A stretch of DNA of 64,000 nucleotides, from the IMG/VR virus record IMGVR_UViG_3300037805_000525, positions 1 to 64,000 of that record; one strand, 5' to 3'. The notes below the pieces were generated by a model. It saw only the letters and a list, made by a program, of their open reading frames with translations, had not been told where the DNA came from and did no database searches. Positions 25,530-33,760 of this stretch are shown one piece after another (the first letter of the stretch is position 1; each line of letters opens with the position of its first letter). This stretch comes from a virus. The translations under genes and the position numbers were made by a program.

Positions 25530-26119
25530 CACCCGTAGACACTCTCAGGTACTCATTCGTGAAGACGCACCTGTTCGGAATCCGTCACGGTGAGTGCTTC
25601 CCGGGCATAAGCCTCGTGGACGCGGACAAGTCGGAGTGTATGCAGCTCGGCACGGCACAGGGGTGGCTGCGCACAGCACTTCAGGGATATCCCGTGGTGA
25701 TTCGTCGAGAAGACGCGCTGAAGTTGCGAATCTGGTGCATGACCACTGACGACGCCTACGGTGACCTCCCGATCGCCGTAGCATTGGACACGCTTGCGTA
25801 CCTGAAGTACGTCAGCGAACTCCCGCCGGAACGCGCGACGGGTGTTGAGCAGACGCGTCGTAACGATCACGTTCGGGCGTTGCGTGAGATGCCTTTCCTC
25901 GTGGTCACTGAGCGCCTGAAGTCGCGTACGAAGCTGAACCCGGTAGGCACGTCCTACTGCAATCACCCACACGACTTGTCGACAGGTCGCCCGATTGGTC
26001 ACGAGTGCTACGTGTTGCCGCCGAAGGCCCTCGTTGCGGAGCGTGCCGGGAACGTTGAGTTGAGCATCGAACTCATCCACCAGGCCAAGCCGCTGAAGCA
26101 CCACATGGGTGCACGATGA
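25526..26119 (+). CDS. Hypothetical protein, 197 aa
   Basis: ATGA overlaps on both sides; directly upstream of the DHFR gene. Contains a Cys/His-rich segment near the C-terminus (YCNHPHDLSTGRPIGHEC). Could be metal-binding. Function unknown. Confidence 0.68.
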   Translation: MTPVDTLRYSFVKTHLFGIRHGECFPGISLVDADKSECMQLGTAQGWLRTALQGYPVVIRREDALKLRIWCMTTDDAYGDLPIAVALDTLAYLKYVSELPPERATGVEQTRRNDHVRALREMPFLVVTERLKSRTKLNPVGTSYCNHPHDLSTGRPIGHECYVLPPKALVAERAGNVELSIELIHQAKPLKHHMGAR

Positions 26120-26670
26120 TTGAGATCATCGCAGCAATGGACAAGCGTAGGCTCATCGGCAAGGACGGCGGACTCCCATGGAGCGCCCCCGCAGACCTCC
26201 GCAGGTTCGCCGAGTACACGAAGGGTGGGACGCTCCTGATGGGGCGCAAGACCTTCGAGAGCATCGGGCGGCCGCTGCGCGGGCGGCGCAATGTGGTGGT
26301 ATCTCGCAACCCTGACTGGCGCCCGAAGGGTGTCAGCCTGTTCGGTAGCCTGGAGGCCGCGCTCAGCTCTATGGAGGGCGGTGAGCATGTGTACGTCATC
26401 GGTGGAGCGAGTCTCTACAAGTCCACGATCCCATTCGCGGCGCGCATGCGCCTCACCCTGGTCCACGGCGAGTATCAAGGTGACACGTACTTTCCTCGAC
26501 TCGGAGGAGCGGACGATGAGCCTGTGGGGTGTCGCCGCTGGCAGGTGACCCAATCCAGGCACTACCCCGCAGACGCCAACAACCCGCCAACAACCGACTA
26601 CACCCTAAACGTGGGGCACGGGCGCTGGCCTGACGCCATTAGGTTGTGGTCCGCAGACGAGGAGTTCTGA
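26116..26670 (+). CDS. folA: Dihydrofolate reductase
   Basis: A 184-aa protein reducing 7,8-dihydrofolate to tetrahydrofolate with NADPH, supporting thymidylate and purine synthesis in the cytoplasm. The key landmarks match E. coli numbering closely: LPW at 20-22, the catalytic acid Asp27 in ADLRRF, GRKTFESIGRPL at 43-54, the NADPH-binding IGG at 95-97 and DTYFP at 123-127. It is about 25 residues longer than E. coli FolA, with a C-terminal extension containing a His/Tyr/Trp-rich stretch. No thymidylate synthase gene is visible nearby. It is coupled to both neighbours (ATGA upstream, TGATG downstream). Confidence 0.95.
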   Translation: MIEIIAAMDKRRLIGKDGGLPWSAPADLRRFAEYTKGGTLLMGRKTFESIGRPLRGRRNVVVSRNPDWRPKGVSLFGSLEAALSSMEGGEHVYVIGGASLYKSTIPFAARMRLTLVHGEYQGDTYFPRLGGADDEPVGCRRWQVTQSRHYPADANNPPTTDYTLNVGHGRWPDAIRLWSADEEF

Positions 26671-27065
26671 TGAAGGACATCTACTTTAGGGATATGGACG
26701 AGCACGCACTCCGGGTGTTCGCACTCAACCACTACACCGGAGAGATGCATGTCAAAGTCTTCGGCGACATGCACGCTCGCGTGGATAACCCCGTACAAGC
26801 CCTCCAGGCGCTTGCTCGCTACGCTAACGCCCTACTGGCGTTCCGTACTTCCAGCGAGGACATCCCGCACCATGTACGCCAACAGCTGGCGTACGCATGT
26901 TACTGGGCATACCACCACTTCTGGCGCTGCGCTGGTCGCGAAGGCGCAGGGAAGTACCCGATCCTGTTCGGGCTCCGTGCGCGCCCAACGGGGATGCGCA
27001 CCTATCATGAGGAGAGTGTCTCCCTGATGCAGGTTCCTGAGGTGTACGCCGATGCCGGCGCGTAA
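26670..27065 (+). CDS. Hypothetical protein, 131 aa, paralogue of the next gene
   Basis: GGAG precedes ATG 26670, which overlaps the DHFR stop by one base. Shares with the next protein the pattern P-x-x-A-x-x-A-L-x-R-Y-A-x-A, then a helix with Q, Y and W, then H-H. Function unknown. Confidence 0.7.
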   Translation: MKDIYFRDMDEHALRVFALNHYTGEMHVKVFGDMHARVDNPVQALQALARYANALLAFRTSSEDIPHHVRQQLAYACYWAYHHFWRCAGREGAGKYPILFGLRARPTGMRTYHEESVSLMQVPEVYADAGA

Positions 27066-27429
27066 GGCGCAGAAGGTCAGCTTCTCCCCGATGTCGCTGG
27101 ACGAGGCGCGCGCCTTCTCGTCCTCACTCGTAAACCCTGGCATGCGGCTGGCGCGTGAGTTCTTCGGCGACTCGATTGGGTCCGTCTACCACCCAATACT
27201 CGCAATGCGCGCACTGGGAAGGTACGCGAGCGCGTACCAGGCATATCTGTGCTGCAAAGGGCTCGTCCCTGCCGACAAGTCGGGTGTCAGGGTCTACCAG
27301 CACCAGTGCTACATGGCGATGTGGGACTTCATACACCACTGCGGCGGAGGGTACATCCTAGAGAACATTCGTTGGGGCGTGTACCGCCGACCGCGGGGCA
27401 CGCACCAGAGCCCCCACGACCCCTACTAA
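27052..27429 (+). CDS. Hypothetical protein, 125 aa, paralogue of the preceding gene
   Basis: Overlaps the previous gene by 14 bases. Landmarks HPILAMRALGRYASAYQAYL and QCYMAMWDFIHHCGG align with PVQALQALARYANALLAF and QLAYACYWAYHHFW of the neighbour. An old tandem duplication. Confidence 0.7.
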   Translation: MPARKAQKVSFSPMSLDEARAFSSSLVNPGMRLAREFFGDSIGSVYHPILAMRALGRYASAYQAYLCCKGLVPADKSGVRVYQHQCYMAMWDFIHHCGGGYILENIRWGVYRRPRGTHQSPHDPY

Positions 27430-27452
27430 AACCAACGACTACGAGGTACGCG

Positions 27453-27746
27453 ATGAAGAACGAACAGACAGAGCAAGCCAACACGTCCAAAGATGATGAG
27501 GTGCGTATGAGCGTGCCTGTCGTCATGCCTGCGAAGCCGACCTTCGAGCAGGCGCTGCGAGCGCTGATCAACCGGTACTCGATGGAGAACGGCTCCGGGA
27601 CCCCCGACTACATGCTTGCCGCGTTCCTGATGGGTTGCCTCGACAGCTTCAACGAGGCGGTCAACCGACGTGACGTTTGGTGCGGGTTTGGCGAGGATAC
27701 CGAAGACCTCGAAGAACTCGCTGGGGGTCAACCAAATGCCTCATGA
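27453..27746 (+). CDS. Small conserved-looking phage protein, 97 aa
   Basis: GAGG precedes ATG 27453. Residues about 35-80 carry LINRYSMENGSGTPDYML and CLDSFNEAVNRRDVWCG. I recognise this segment as similar to small uncharacterised proteins found in many phages, but cannot name a family with certainty. Unit F. Confidence 0.68.
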   Translation: MKNEQTEQANTSKDDEVRMSVPVVMPAKPTFEQALRALINRYSMENGSGTPDYMLAAFLMGCLDSFNEAVNRRDVWCGFGEDTEDLEELAGGQPNAS

Positions 27747-28344
27747 AGAAGTCATTACTGAAGCTGAGAAGGCGACCATCGATCAGGCGGTCAGTGATTG
27801 GAACAACGAGGAGGCTGACGCGACAGTCAAAGCGTTCCTGGAGCTCACGCACGCGGGGCAGCAGGCGCTTTTCCGCCGAGTCGGGCTCCTCCCCGTTAGC
27901 GGCGTGTCCGAATTCGTAGAGAGCGTGTACCAGGCTGGGCGCGCACACGGACGTAAGGCGGCCACCGCAGAGCTTACCGCAGCGGCGGTGGCTGAGGTAC
28001 GCCCCATAGACACCCTCGACGATGAGTGCCCCGCGTGGCCGATCAAGCACCTGCTGTTTGACGCAGACGCGATCGGGAGCTCCGAATGGCGCCTCGTTCA
28101 CGACTTCGTAGTCGACATGATCGCAAACCAGTGCACCATCGGGGAGATCAGGTCGTGCCTGGGTGAGATACAGGACTGCGCGGAGTACACTATCCAGTCG
28201 ATCGAGCACCCCGAACGCGCGCTTGTGGACAAGGTTAGTCAGCAACTCTCCTACGGAGACACGCTCATGGAGCTTGAGGGCGAGCACCCGGACCTGGCAG
28301 AGCTGCTGAAGGCGCTCGTCGAGTCGGTACCGCCGATTAAATAA
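27736..28344 (+). CDS. Hypothetical protein, 202 aa
   Basis: ATG 27736 lies 11 bases inside the previous gene. Acidic, almost entirely helical; middle part FVESVYQAGRAHGRKAATAE, C-terminus rich in Glu/Leu. Last gene of unit F. Confidence 0.7.
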   Translation: MPHEEVITEAEKATIDQAVSDWNNEEADATVKAFLELTHAGQQALFRRVGLLPVSGVSEFVESVYQAGRAHGRKAATAELTAAAVAEVRPIDTLDDECPAWPIKHLLFDADAIGSSEWRLVHDFVVDMIANQCTIGEIRSCLGEIQDCAEYTIQSIEHPERALVDKVSQQLSYGDTLMELEGEHPDLAELLKALVESVPPIK

Positions 28345-28379
28345 CTCGCTGGTGCGGGCAAGGCGCCCAGTCCGTAGGT

Positions 28380-28396
28380 TTATCACACTGTGATAA
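28380..28396. promoter_or_regulatory. Palindrome copy 8
   Basis: Perfect TTATCACACTGTGATAA between the last stop of unit F and its terminator. Central base C. Confidence 0.8.
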
Positions 28397-28410
28397 TCGG
28401 CTCATTTAGT

Positions 28411-28435
28411 GAGGACCTCCCGGTCCTCTGTTTTT
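28411..28435 (+). terminator. Terminator of unit F
   Basis: GAGGACC (28411-28417) pairs with GGTCCTC (28422-28428), then TGTTTTTAG. Confidence 0.88.
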
Positions 28436-28444
28436 AGCTAGCGC

Positions 28445-28472
28445 GCAAAAGAACCGGCACACAAGGCATAAG
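28445..28472 (+). promoter_or_regulatory. Promoter of unit G
   Basis: GCAAAA, 16 bases, CATAAG (28467-28472), then ACCCTCAG. A close consensus match. Confidence 0.75.
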
Positions 28473-28507
28473 ACCCTCAGTACTACCGCCATCAGGAGGG
28501 GTCCAAG

Positions 28508-28864
28508 TTGAAGCAACGCTACATATACGTGCGCAGACCATACACCACGCGTACAGACGCAAACGGTGGAGCGCCGCATGTCACCTACGGCCCGCCTACC
28601 TGCTTCGTTTCGGGCGGGGAATACTCGTCAAACAGCTACCCCGGAGGAGGTACGCAGGTACTCCTTGTGGTAGGTCCGCTGGCGCCGACAGACTCGCAGA
28701 TCTTGGGGCGGTTCCTGAAGTGCTACCCAGAGCGTGCGTTGGAAGAGGCGATTCGGCGTGCGGCGTTCGAGAAGGCCTTGGGGCTGCTTCGTGAGCTGGA
28801 GACCGAGCAGCACCTGCGGTTCATCAGGGATGCGTTTGCAGCAGTCTCAAAAGGGGGTGGGTAA
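28508..28864 (+). CDS. Hypothetical protein, 118 aa, TTG start
   Basis: GGAGGGGTCCAAG precedes TTG 28508, a rare start here. Beta-rich N-terminal half with Gly/Ser/Tyr loop (GGEYSSNSYPGGG), helical C-terminal half. First gene of unit G. Confidence 0.66.
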   Translation: MKQRYIYVRRPYTTRTDANGGAPHVTYGPPTCFVSGGEYSSNSYPGGGTQVLLVVGPLAPTDSQILGRFLKCYPERALEEAIRRAAFEKALGLLRELETEQHLRFIRDAFAAVSKGGG

Positions 28865-29283
28865 TGGCACTGTCTATATCGCGGCACGGGCGTGAATTGG
28901 AGAAGCGCCATCACGCCGGCGAAAGCCTGTTCTGCGCTTATGACTACGACGGCGACTGGGGGAAGCGCGTAAGAGGTTGGCGGTCAGACGGTGCAACCGC
29001 GAGTTGCCTTGAGGTCCTGAAGGAGCTCGTACAGGACCTACGTGCTCATCTGCCCCTGGTATCAAACGGCCACTACGACACACGGCACCAGCAGGTCCAA
29101 CTCACATGGACCGCGCGCCCGTCCGGCACAACCATCTTCGCAATCCTGGTTAAGGAGACCGCTGAGATCGAGTGGGCGTTCCGCAAACAAATAAGGGACG
29201 CCAAGACCTACACGGGTAATGGCGACGATTGGATACGGCACGCGCCATACATCGCCAAACTTGTGCGAAAGGGGAAGTTCTGA
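28864..29283 (+). CDS. Hypothetical protein, 139 aa, single copy of the domain repeated in the 426-aa protein
   Basis: ATG 28864 overlaps the preceding TAA. The C-terminal region (VQLTWTARPSGTTIFAILVK, then DDWIRHAPYIAKLV) matches both halves of the 426-aa protein at 29482 (VRVTWTKGAVKLVLW, then RNWLEHMLLF). The fold is probably a beta sheet plus helix; function unknown. Confidence 0.68.
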   Translation: MALSISRHGRELEKRHHAGESLFCAYDYDGDWGKRVRGWRSDGATASCLEVLKELVQDLRAHLPLVSNGHYDTRHQQVQLTWTARPSGTTIFAILVKETAEIEWAFRKQIRDAKTYTGNGDDWIRHAPYIAKLVRKGKF

Positions 29284-29489
29284 TGCCGCATTACGTACAG
29301 ATGCTCTACGAAGGTAAGCGCGAGACCGTCGAAGAGGCCGACGATGTTCGAGAGGCTCGCCGTCTACGCGACGCCCACCAGCGCAGCAACCCCGCTGCGT
29401 ACTACTACACCTCAAATCGCGCGTGCAAGGCATGGCGCGACGAAGTAATAGCCGCACAGGCAGAAAAGGATGCACTCGCCAATGACTGA
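29283..29489 (+). CDS. Hypothetical protein, 68 aa
   Basis: ATG 29283 overlaps the TGA of the previous gene. Small alpha/beta protein (MPHYVQMLYEGKRETVEEAD) with Arg/Glu helices. Unit G. Confidence 0.64.
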   Translation: MPHYVQMLYEGKRETVEEADDVREARRLRDAHQRSNPAAYYYTSNRACKAWRDEVIAAQAEKDALAND

Positions 29490-30762
29490 CAACGTGAACG
29501 ATTTCGAGAGCGCCGTTTGGGCCGTGTACCTCAAGTACGTGACCCGCCCGAGCGAAACAGTCCCACAGTACACGTGCCCGGAGATTGCAGTGTTCGCAGA
29601 TGGCGCCGCGCCGATGCCTGTGCCAGAGGCGTACGCCGCAGGCGGACTGCGCGCTGAGCACAAGCGCTACCTTGGCCACCTCACCATCTCCGAGGTGCGC
29701 CTCATCCTGCCGAAGTTAGATCCGGTGGCGGTGGCGGTGGAGATCTCTAGGCGTGATGCGCGACTCGAGCTCATCAGTTCGTTCGAGGCCAACGAGGAGA
29801 TCCGTGAACGGGATCTACGCTTCGCACTCGGTATCCCGCTGAGCGGTGAGTGCCGGAGTCGTGAGGTGGCTCCCTGGGAGGAGTGGTGGTTGCGCGGGTG
29901 GAGCAACCTTGCGTGCGCGTCCGTAGAGCTGGGCGCGGACCAGGAGCATGTCAACACACTCAGCCGCGCGGTCTACGTCACGATGCAAGCAGTTAAGCGG
30001 AACCCACGGCCGCTCTTGGACGTCGAGCGTACTGCTAAGAAGACGGGCGGTCACCAGCCTGCCGCGGTCATTTGGTCGCGCGGCCGTAACTGGCTGATGC
30101 TCGAAGTGTCGAAAGACGGCGTCCTCCACTGGGGTGCTGGGGAGGGATCTGTGCGGGAGGCGAACATGTCTGTCGCTAAGGGGGTTGACTGGCTGGAGCA
30201 CGCCCACCTTGTCGCCTGGGATATGGACGTCTCCGTCCCAGAGTACTGCGAAAACGCGTGGGTTGGGCGTTCGAGGGTCGTCTCGGCACTTGGCCTACGG
30301 GCCGCGAACCTGCCGCGCCCAAGCGAGCCTGAGTTCCTACAGAACCTGCAGCGCGGTGCGATCACGGGCCGCTACTCGGCGACCAAGGAGAACCGGGTGT
30401 CCGACACCATCTCCCCGGTTGAGGCGTGGTTGGCAAACGTGTGGAAGCCCGCATTGCACAAGTACCTGGTCGACGGGCACCTGTACGAGAACATCCAAGA
30501 GCTGAGCGACCACGTCGTAGACATGCTCACGCGGTCACCCGTTGTGCCGACGCTGAACGTCGAGGGGAACGTAGAGGGGAGCGAGAACCCGTACGTACGC
30601 GTTACGTGGACGAAGGGTGCAGTGAAGCTGGTTCTCTGGAAAGACGAGAACGACACCCTCTGGTGGAGCTGCACGGCGGATTCTAGGTGCCACAACAAGA
30701 AGTCGAAGCTTTACGTCACGCCCGACCGTAACTGGCTCGAGCACATGCTCCTGTTCCTGTAG
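29482..30762 (+). CDS. Hypothetical protein with internal duplication, 426 aa
   Basis: Overlaps the previous gene by 8 bases. Two similar halves: residues about 165-260 (PAAVIWSRGRNWLMLEV, then GVDWLEHAHLVAW) and about 320-426 (VRVTWTKGAVKLVLW, then RNWLEHMLLFL). The neighbour at 28864 has a single copy. No catalytic motif. Last gene of unit G; no clear terminator follows. Confidence 0.68.
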   Translation: MTDNVNDFESAVWAVYLKYVTRPSETVPQYTCPEIAVFADGAAPMPVPEAYAAGGLRAEHKRYLGHLTISEVRLILPKLDPVAVAVEISRRDARLELISSFEANEEIRERDLRFALGIPLSGECRSREVAPWEEWWLRGWSNLACASVELGADQEHVNTLSRAVYVTMQAVKRNPRPLLDVERTAKKTGGHQPAAVIWSRGRNWLMLEVSKDGVLHWGAGEGSVREANMSVAKGVDWLEHAHLVAWDMDVSVPEYCENAWVGRSRVVSALGLRAANLPRPSEPEFLQNLQRGAITGRYSATKENRVSDTISPVEAWLANVWKPALHKYLVDGHLYENIQELSDHVVDMLTRSPVVPTLNVEGNVEGSENPYVRVTWTKGAVKLVLWKDENDTLWWSCTADSRCHNKKSKLYVTPDRNWLEHMLLFL

Positions 30763-30791
30763 GGGGGGCCCCGAGCGCGTGACAGCGACCG

Positions 30792-30819
30792 TCGTATTGG
30801 GCAGCATTTCTGGCATAAG
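30792..30819 (+). promoter_or_regulatory. Promoter of unit H
   Basis: CATAAG at 30814-30819 preceded by TCTGG and followed by GAAACTAG. The -35 position (TCGTAT) does not match. No palindrome is close by. Confidence 0.58.
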
Positions 30820-30895
30820 GAAACTAGGTACCCAGGCACCGCACTCGTTCGGCGCAAGGTACGTTTTTCATTCGACATCATTGAGGAGGACGGCG

Positions 30896-31450
30896 ATGAG
30901 TGAAGCAGTCATGCACCTGATCGGGGCCGGCGGGGAGATTCTCGAGTCCCACGTGTACACCCCCGGCACGGTGTTCCTATTCTTCCTGTCTGCTGTCGGT
31001 GCCAAGGCGGGCATCGCGGTTGACGCAGCGTGGCACAAGAGCGCCACGCAGTGCATCGGACAAAGCCCGGATGTCCCGGAGTTCGTAAAGACTGCGATGC
31101 CCACGACCTACTGCGGGGGCGTCTACCGACGCGCTGACCTACTGGACCTGGCGGACGCCATGGACAGCTGCACGGTCGACTACCACTCCACCGACGTTGC
31201 GTGGCACATGGACAAGCAGGCAGCCCACCTGCGCGCAGCATGGGCAAACGAGGCCGTGCAGTATGTTGGGTTCCAAGGTACCTCGCTCGGGTACAACAAC
31301 TTTTCCGGAGAACAGGCGCACACCACGTGCCCTACGTGCCATCACGAAGAGTACACGGGACAAGACCCATTCAACCTTTTCACGGCGCTGAAGAACAAGC
31401 GCGTGTTCATGGTGACCCGACCACACGAGGAGAGTACGGACAGTGAGTAG
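30896..31450 (+). CDS. Hypothetical protein, 184 aa, with CPTC motif
   Basis: GAGGAGGACGGCG precedes ATG 30896. N-terminal hydrophobic helix (TVFLFFLSAVGAKAGIAVDA), helical middle, then TTCPTCHHEEY, a possible zinc site. First gene of unit H. Confidence 0.7.
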   Translation: MSEAVMHLIGAGGEILESHVYTPGTVFLFFLSAVGAKAGIAVDAAWHKSATQCIGQSPDVPEFVKTAMPTTYCGGVYRRADLLDLADAMDSCTVDYHSTDVAWHMDKQAAHLRAAWANEAVQYVGFQGTSLGYNNFSGEQAHTTCPTCHHEEYTGQDPFNLFTALKNKRVFMVTRPHEESTDSE

Positions 31451-32111
31451 TCCCGAAGTAAAGATAACCAGGAACACGCTCGTGCTGCCCAACGGAAACG
31501 TTGTTGCGGTGCGGGCGTTCAGCCCTCGCCTTTTCTTACAGGCGTACGTCGCCACAGATTACAAAGATAAGCGCGTGTTCTGGGTAGACGGCGGCGGCAC
31601 CGCGAAGATCCCCGGGAACAACCCTGCGGTCATCGAGTACGCGCAGAGCAGCACGCGTCGCTTCAACTTGCCCAAGGTGACGAAGATTGGCCATAAAGAC
31701 GGTAACCCCGTCTATGCGCTTCCTGAGTATGCGTGCTCCCTGAAGAAGTCCAACAGCTACAGCGCGTGGTGCGATTACGTGGAAATCCGGGACACGTGGG
31801 ACCAGGTCAAACTGATGGACCGAGACCGCGGCCGAGGTGAGTGGGGGTACCAGCTGCGGGAGCGGCTACTTGACCGACTGAGGGAGCGCAACAAGCTCCC
31901 TAAGGGGCTGTACACGGCGCTCACAGAGCTATCCGAGGCGTGCGATGCGTTCGGTGAGGACTACTCGTTCCAGTTCATGCCGTCGACGTGTGCGACGGAT
32001 CACCTTGGACGGCTGATCCTGCTTGACGTGGTGTACAGCCCCCTGCTGGTGGAGAAGCACCTGCGTGCGCAGGCTGCCCGCAGGCAGAGCGCGCACCGCA
32101 GTGTCTGGTGA
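31443..32111 (+). CDS. Hypothetical protein, 222 aa
   Basis: GTG 31443 overlaps the previous gene by 8 bases. Beta-rich N-terminus (LVLPNGNVVAVRAF), helical middle, then GEDYSFQFMPSTCATDHLG followed by a hydrophobic strand RLILLDVVY. The last segment loosely recalls a kinase-like C-lobe, but no catalytic residues support that. Confidence 0.66.
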   Translation: MSSPEVKITRNTLVLPNGNVVAVRAFSPRLFLQAYVATDYKDKRVFWVDGGGTAKIPGNNPAVIEYAQSSTRRFNLPKVTKIGHKDGNPVYALPEYACSLKKSNSYSAWCDYVEIRDTWDQVKLMDRDRGRGEWGYQLRERLLDRLRERNKLPKGLYTALTELSEACDAFGEDYSFQFMPSTCATDHLGRLILLDVVYSPLLVEKHLRAQAARRQSAHRSVW

Positions 32112-32118
32112 CTCACTG

Positions 32119-32472
32119 ATGCGGTATGTCACCTGCTGCGTGGAGTCCACCGATGAGTTGATCAGCGACATGACCGCCTCGGAGACGGAGCTGACCTACG
32201 CCGAGTTCTGCGCCCTTGCGGACGGCGTTGACGAGTGGGCGGCGGCGCACGGGTACGACACGGACTTCCCGATCACGGCCGACGAGCATGTCTCGTACCA
32301 CAAGTCCACATACGGGGGAGCGCCGTGCGTGTACCTGCAGTGGTCCGGGATCGAATACATCTGGCTATGGCCTGAGCCAGGCACGGCAGAGGTGCCGCCG
32401 GATGACTGGGGCTACGGAACAGTCCCGCACACGACGCGCTTCGGTGCCACTAATTTCCTCGGGGAGCGTTGA
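32119..32472 (+). CDS. Hypothetical acidic protein, 117 aa
   Basis: ATG 32119 has a GGTGA six bases upstream; a GTG at 32101 in the same frame is an alternative. Acidic helix (YAEFCALADGVDEWAAAHGY) then Trp/Tyr-rich strands (VYLQWSGIEYIWLW). Function unknown. Confidence 0.64.
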   Translation: MRYVTCCVESTDELISDMTASETELTYAEFCALADGVDEWAAAHGYDTDFPITADEHVSYHKSTYGGAPCVYLQWSGIEYIWLWPEPGTAEVPPDDWGYGTVPHTTRFGATNFLGER

Positions 32473-32475
32473 CCT

Positions 32476-32688
32476 ATGGCATCGCGAGAAGAGTTGATGA
32501 AGCTGTACACAGACAATGAGGCGGAGGCGACGCGGTTCAGCGACGCAGGGTACCCAGGGTGCTACGCCATGGGGTACGTACCCGGTGACACCCCCGGGCG
32601 TATACGCAAGGCAACCGCCTACGAACTCGAGGAGATCGAGGTGGTGCGCAAGACCTTGCCGCCGCCTAAACTCACCATCGTAGATTAG
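32476..32688 (+). CDS. Hypothetical protein, 70 aa
   Basis: GGGGAG upstream of ATG 32476. Acidic helix, Gly/Tyr/Pro-rich middle (AGYPGCYAMGYVPGDTPG), C-terminal helix. Last gene of unit H. Confidence 0.64.
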   Translation: MASREELMKLYTDNEAEATRFSDAGYPGCYAMGYVPGDTPGRIRKATAYELEEIEVVRKTLPPPKLTIVD

Positions 32689-32709
32689 GCGCTGGCGCGC
32701 CTACGGTCC

Positions 32710-32731
32710 AAGGGCTCGCGCCCTTGTTCTT
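32710..32731 (+). terminator. Terminator of unit H
   Basis: AAGGGC, TCGC loop, GCCCTT, then GTTCTTACC. Confidence 0.82.
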
Positions 32732-32744
32732 ACCCGTCACTCGA

Positions 32745-32761
32745 TTATCACACTGTGATAA
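32745..32761. promoter_or_regulatory. Palindrome copy 9
   Basis: Perfect TTATCACACTGTGATAA, two bases before the unit I -35 box. Central base C. Confidence 0.8.
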
Positions 32762-32763
32762 GC

Positions 32764-32791
32764 GCTAACTCCTCGCACTATCTGGCATAAG
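32764..32791 (+). promoter_or_regulatory. Promoter of unit I
   Basis: GCTAAC, 16 bases, CATAAG (32786-32791), then TATTTTAG. Confidence 0.7.
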
Positions 32792-32827
32792 TATTTTAGA
32801 GGCTACACACAACGTTTAGGGGGCTAC

Positions 32828-33124
32828 ATGCCAGGTGTGCGAAAATACGAAGTTCTTCGGCTGCTCGCCCAAAATGGTATCTGGGTGCTGGGCACGGAGA
32901 AAATCGCTGACCGTGTCGAGCTACATGCTGCGTGGAATCATGCAGGCGCGGCGGCGCAGTACGTCAAGCACAACCACGCGACTGCTACGCGTTCTGGGCG
33001 TATCATCGGCATGTGCGAGTCGTTCGCCGTTCGCGCACCAGACGACAAGCGCTGGGTCCCGGTGGCGGTGCACATCGACTACGCCCCGCGCATCGTCGCC
33101 AAGCGTATGACGCGGCCCATGTAA
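32828..33124 (+). CDS. Hypothetical protein, 98 aa, possibly winged-helix-like
   Basis: GGGGGCTAC precedes ATG 32828. The order of elements (YEVLRLLAQNGIWVLGTEKI, then helix VELHAAWNHAGAAAQYVKH, then basic strands) resembles a small winged helix, but weakly. First gene of unit I. Confidence 0.62.
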   Translation: MPGVRKYEVLRLLAQNGIWVLGTEKIADRVELHAAWNHAGAAAQYVKHNHATATRSGRIIGMCESFAVRAPDDKRWVPVAVHIDYAPRIVAKRMTRPM

Positions 33125-33201
33125 GAGATACGACGCATCGGAGAGTTGGCCCAGCACGAGCCACACATGGTGCCTCGCAGTAATAATTGGGAAGGGTGAA
33201 C

Positions 33202-33288
33202 ATGTTCGTTCTGAAGGTTCTCCCGCCGAAATCAAGCAGCGCAATGCAGCGCGAAAGGTCGCTATCGTGTGTGAGCCTAAGCAACTGA
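33202..33288 (+). CDS. Possible 28-residue peptide
   Basis: GAAGGGTGAAC precedes ATG 33202. Basic, Ser-rich product (MFVLKVLPPKSSSAM). It overlaps the next gene by 22 bases. The ribosome site is good; the coding nature is uncertain. Confidence 0.4.
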   Translation: MFVLKVLPPKSSSAMQRERSLSCVSLSN

Positions 33289-33473
33289 CTGATCTGGACT
33301 GGAAGCGTTTGAAAGAGTGTTACAGCGAGGCAATCTTCGAGTGTGCAAAGGATGGTCGGGAATATGAGGGTGAAGGGGTCATGACGTCCCTCGGTTATGT
33401 CGATCTTTGGCCTGACGGCGATGTCACGGCATTTGGTGCAGTGGTGGGATCGGCGAAAGCGCAACAAACGTGA
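33267..33473 (+). CDS. Hypothetical protein, 68 aa
   Basis: GTG 33267 is the first start in frame. Acidic helix (LTDLDWKRLKECYSEAIFEC), then beta pair (SLGYVDLWPDGDVTAFG). Its stop overlaps the next GTG. Confidence 0.58.
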   Translation: MCEPKQLTDLDWKRLKECYSEAIFECAKDGREYEGEGVMTSLGYVDLWPDGDVTAFGAVVGSAKAQQT

Positions 33474-33739
33474 AGGTGGTTCGTGACAGAAGCGTGCTGT
33501 GCAATTCACAGCACCCGAATGGTAAACCTATCCTCGCCGAGCCCGGCACATTCGTTGTCGCCCTGGCAGTCGAGGCGGAAGACCTCCTCATGGGTCGCAG
33601 CTTCGCAACCGAAGCCGAAGCTGCTGACTGCGTAAAGGCGCTGCGCGTTGGCTGGCCTGACGCCGACATTGGCATCATCACCCCAGAGAAGTGGAACGCC
33701 GCCTTCGTCGACACGCCCCAGTCGGAGATGGGTGGGTGA
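33470..33739 (+). CDS. W-N-terminal-motif domain protein, copy 1, 89 aa
   Basis: GTGA overlap with the previous gene. Carries one copy of a roughly 55-residue domain: GTFVVALAVEAEDLLMGRSF, a helix with EAEAADCVKAL, then DIGIITPEKWNAAF. Related copies are at 33761, 34392 and 39124 (two). Probably a small beta-alpha-beta unit; function unknown. Confidence 0.68.
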   Translation: MKVVRDRSVLCNSQHPNGKPILAEPGTFVVALAVEAEDLLMGRSFATEAEAADCVKALRVGWPDADIGIITPEKWNAAFVDTPQSEMGG

Positions 33740-33760
33740 CATGTCACAGAAACGACCACG

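Noticed and set aside
31443-32111. Protein-kinase-like fold
   Set aside because: Only a loose C-lobe resemblance, with no catalytic Asp, Asn or Lys motif.
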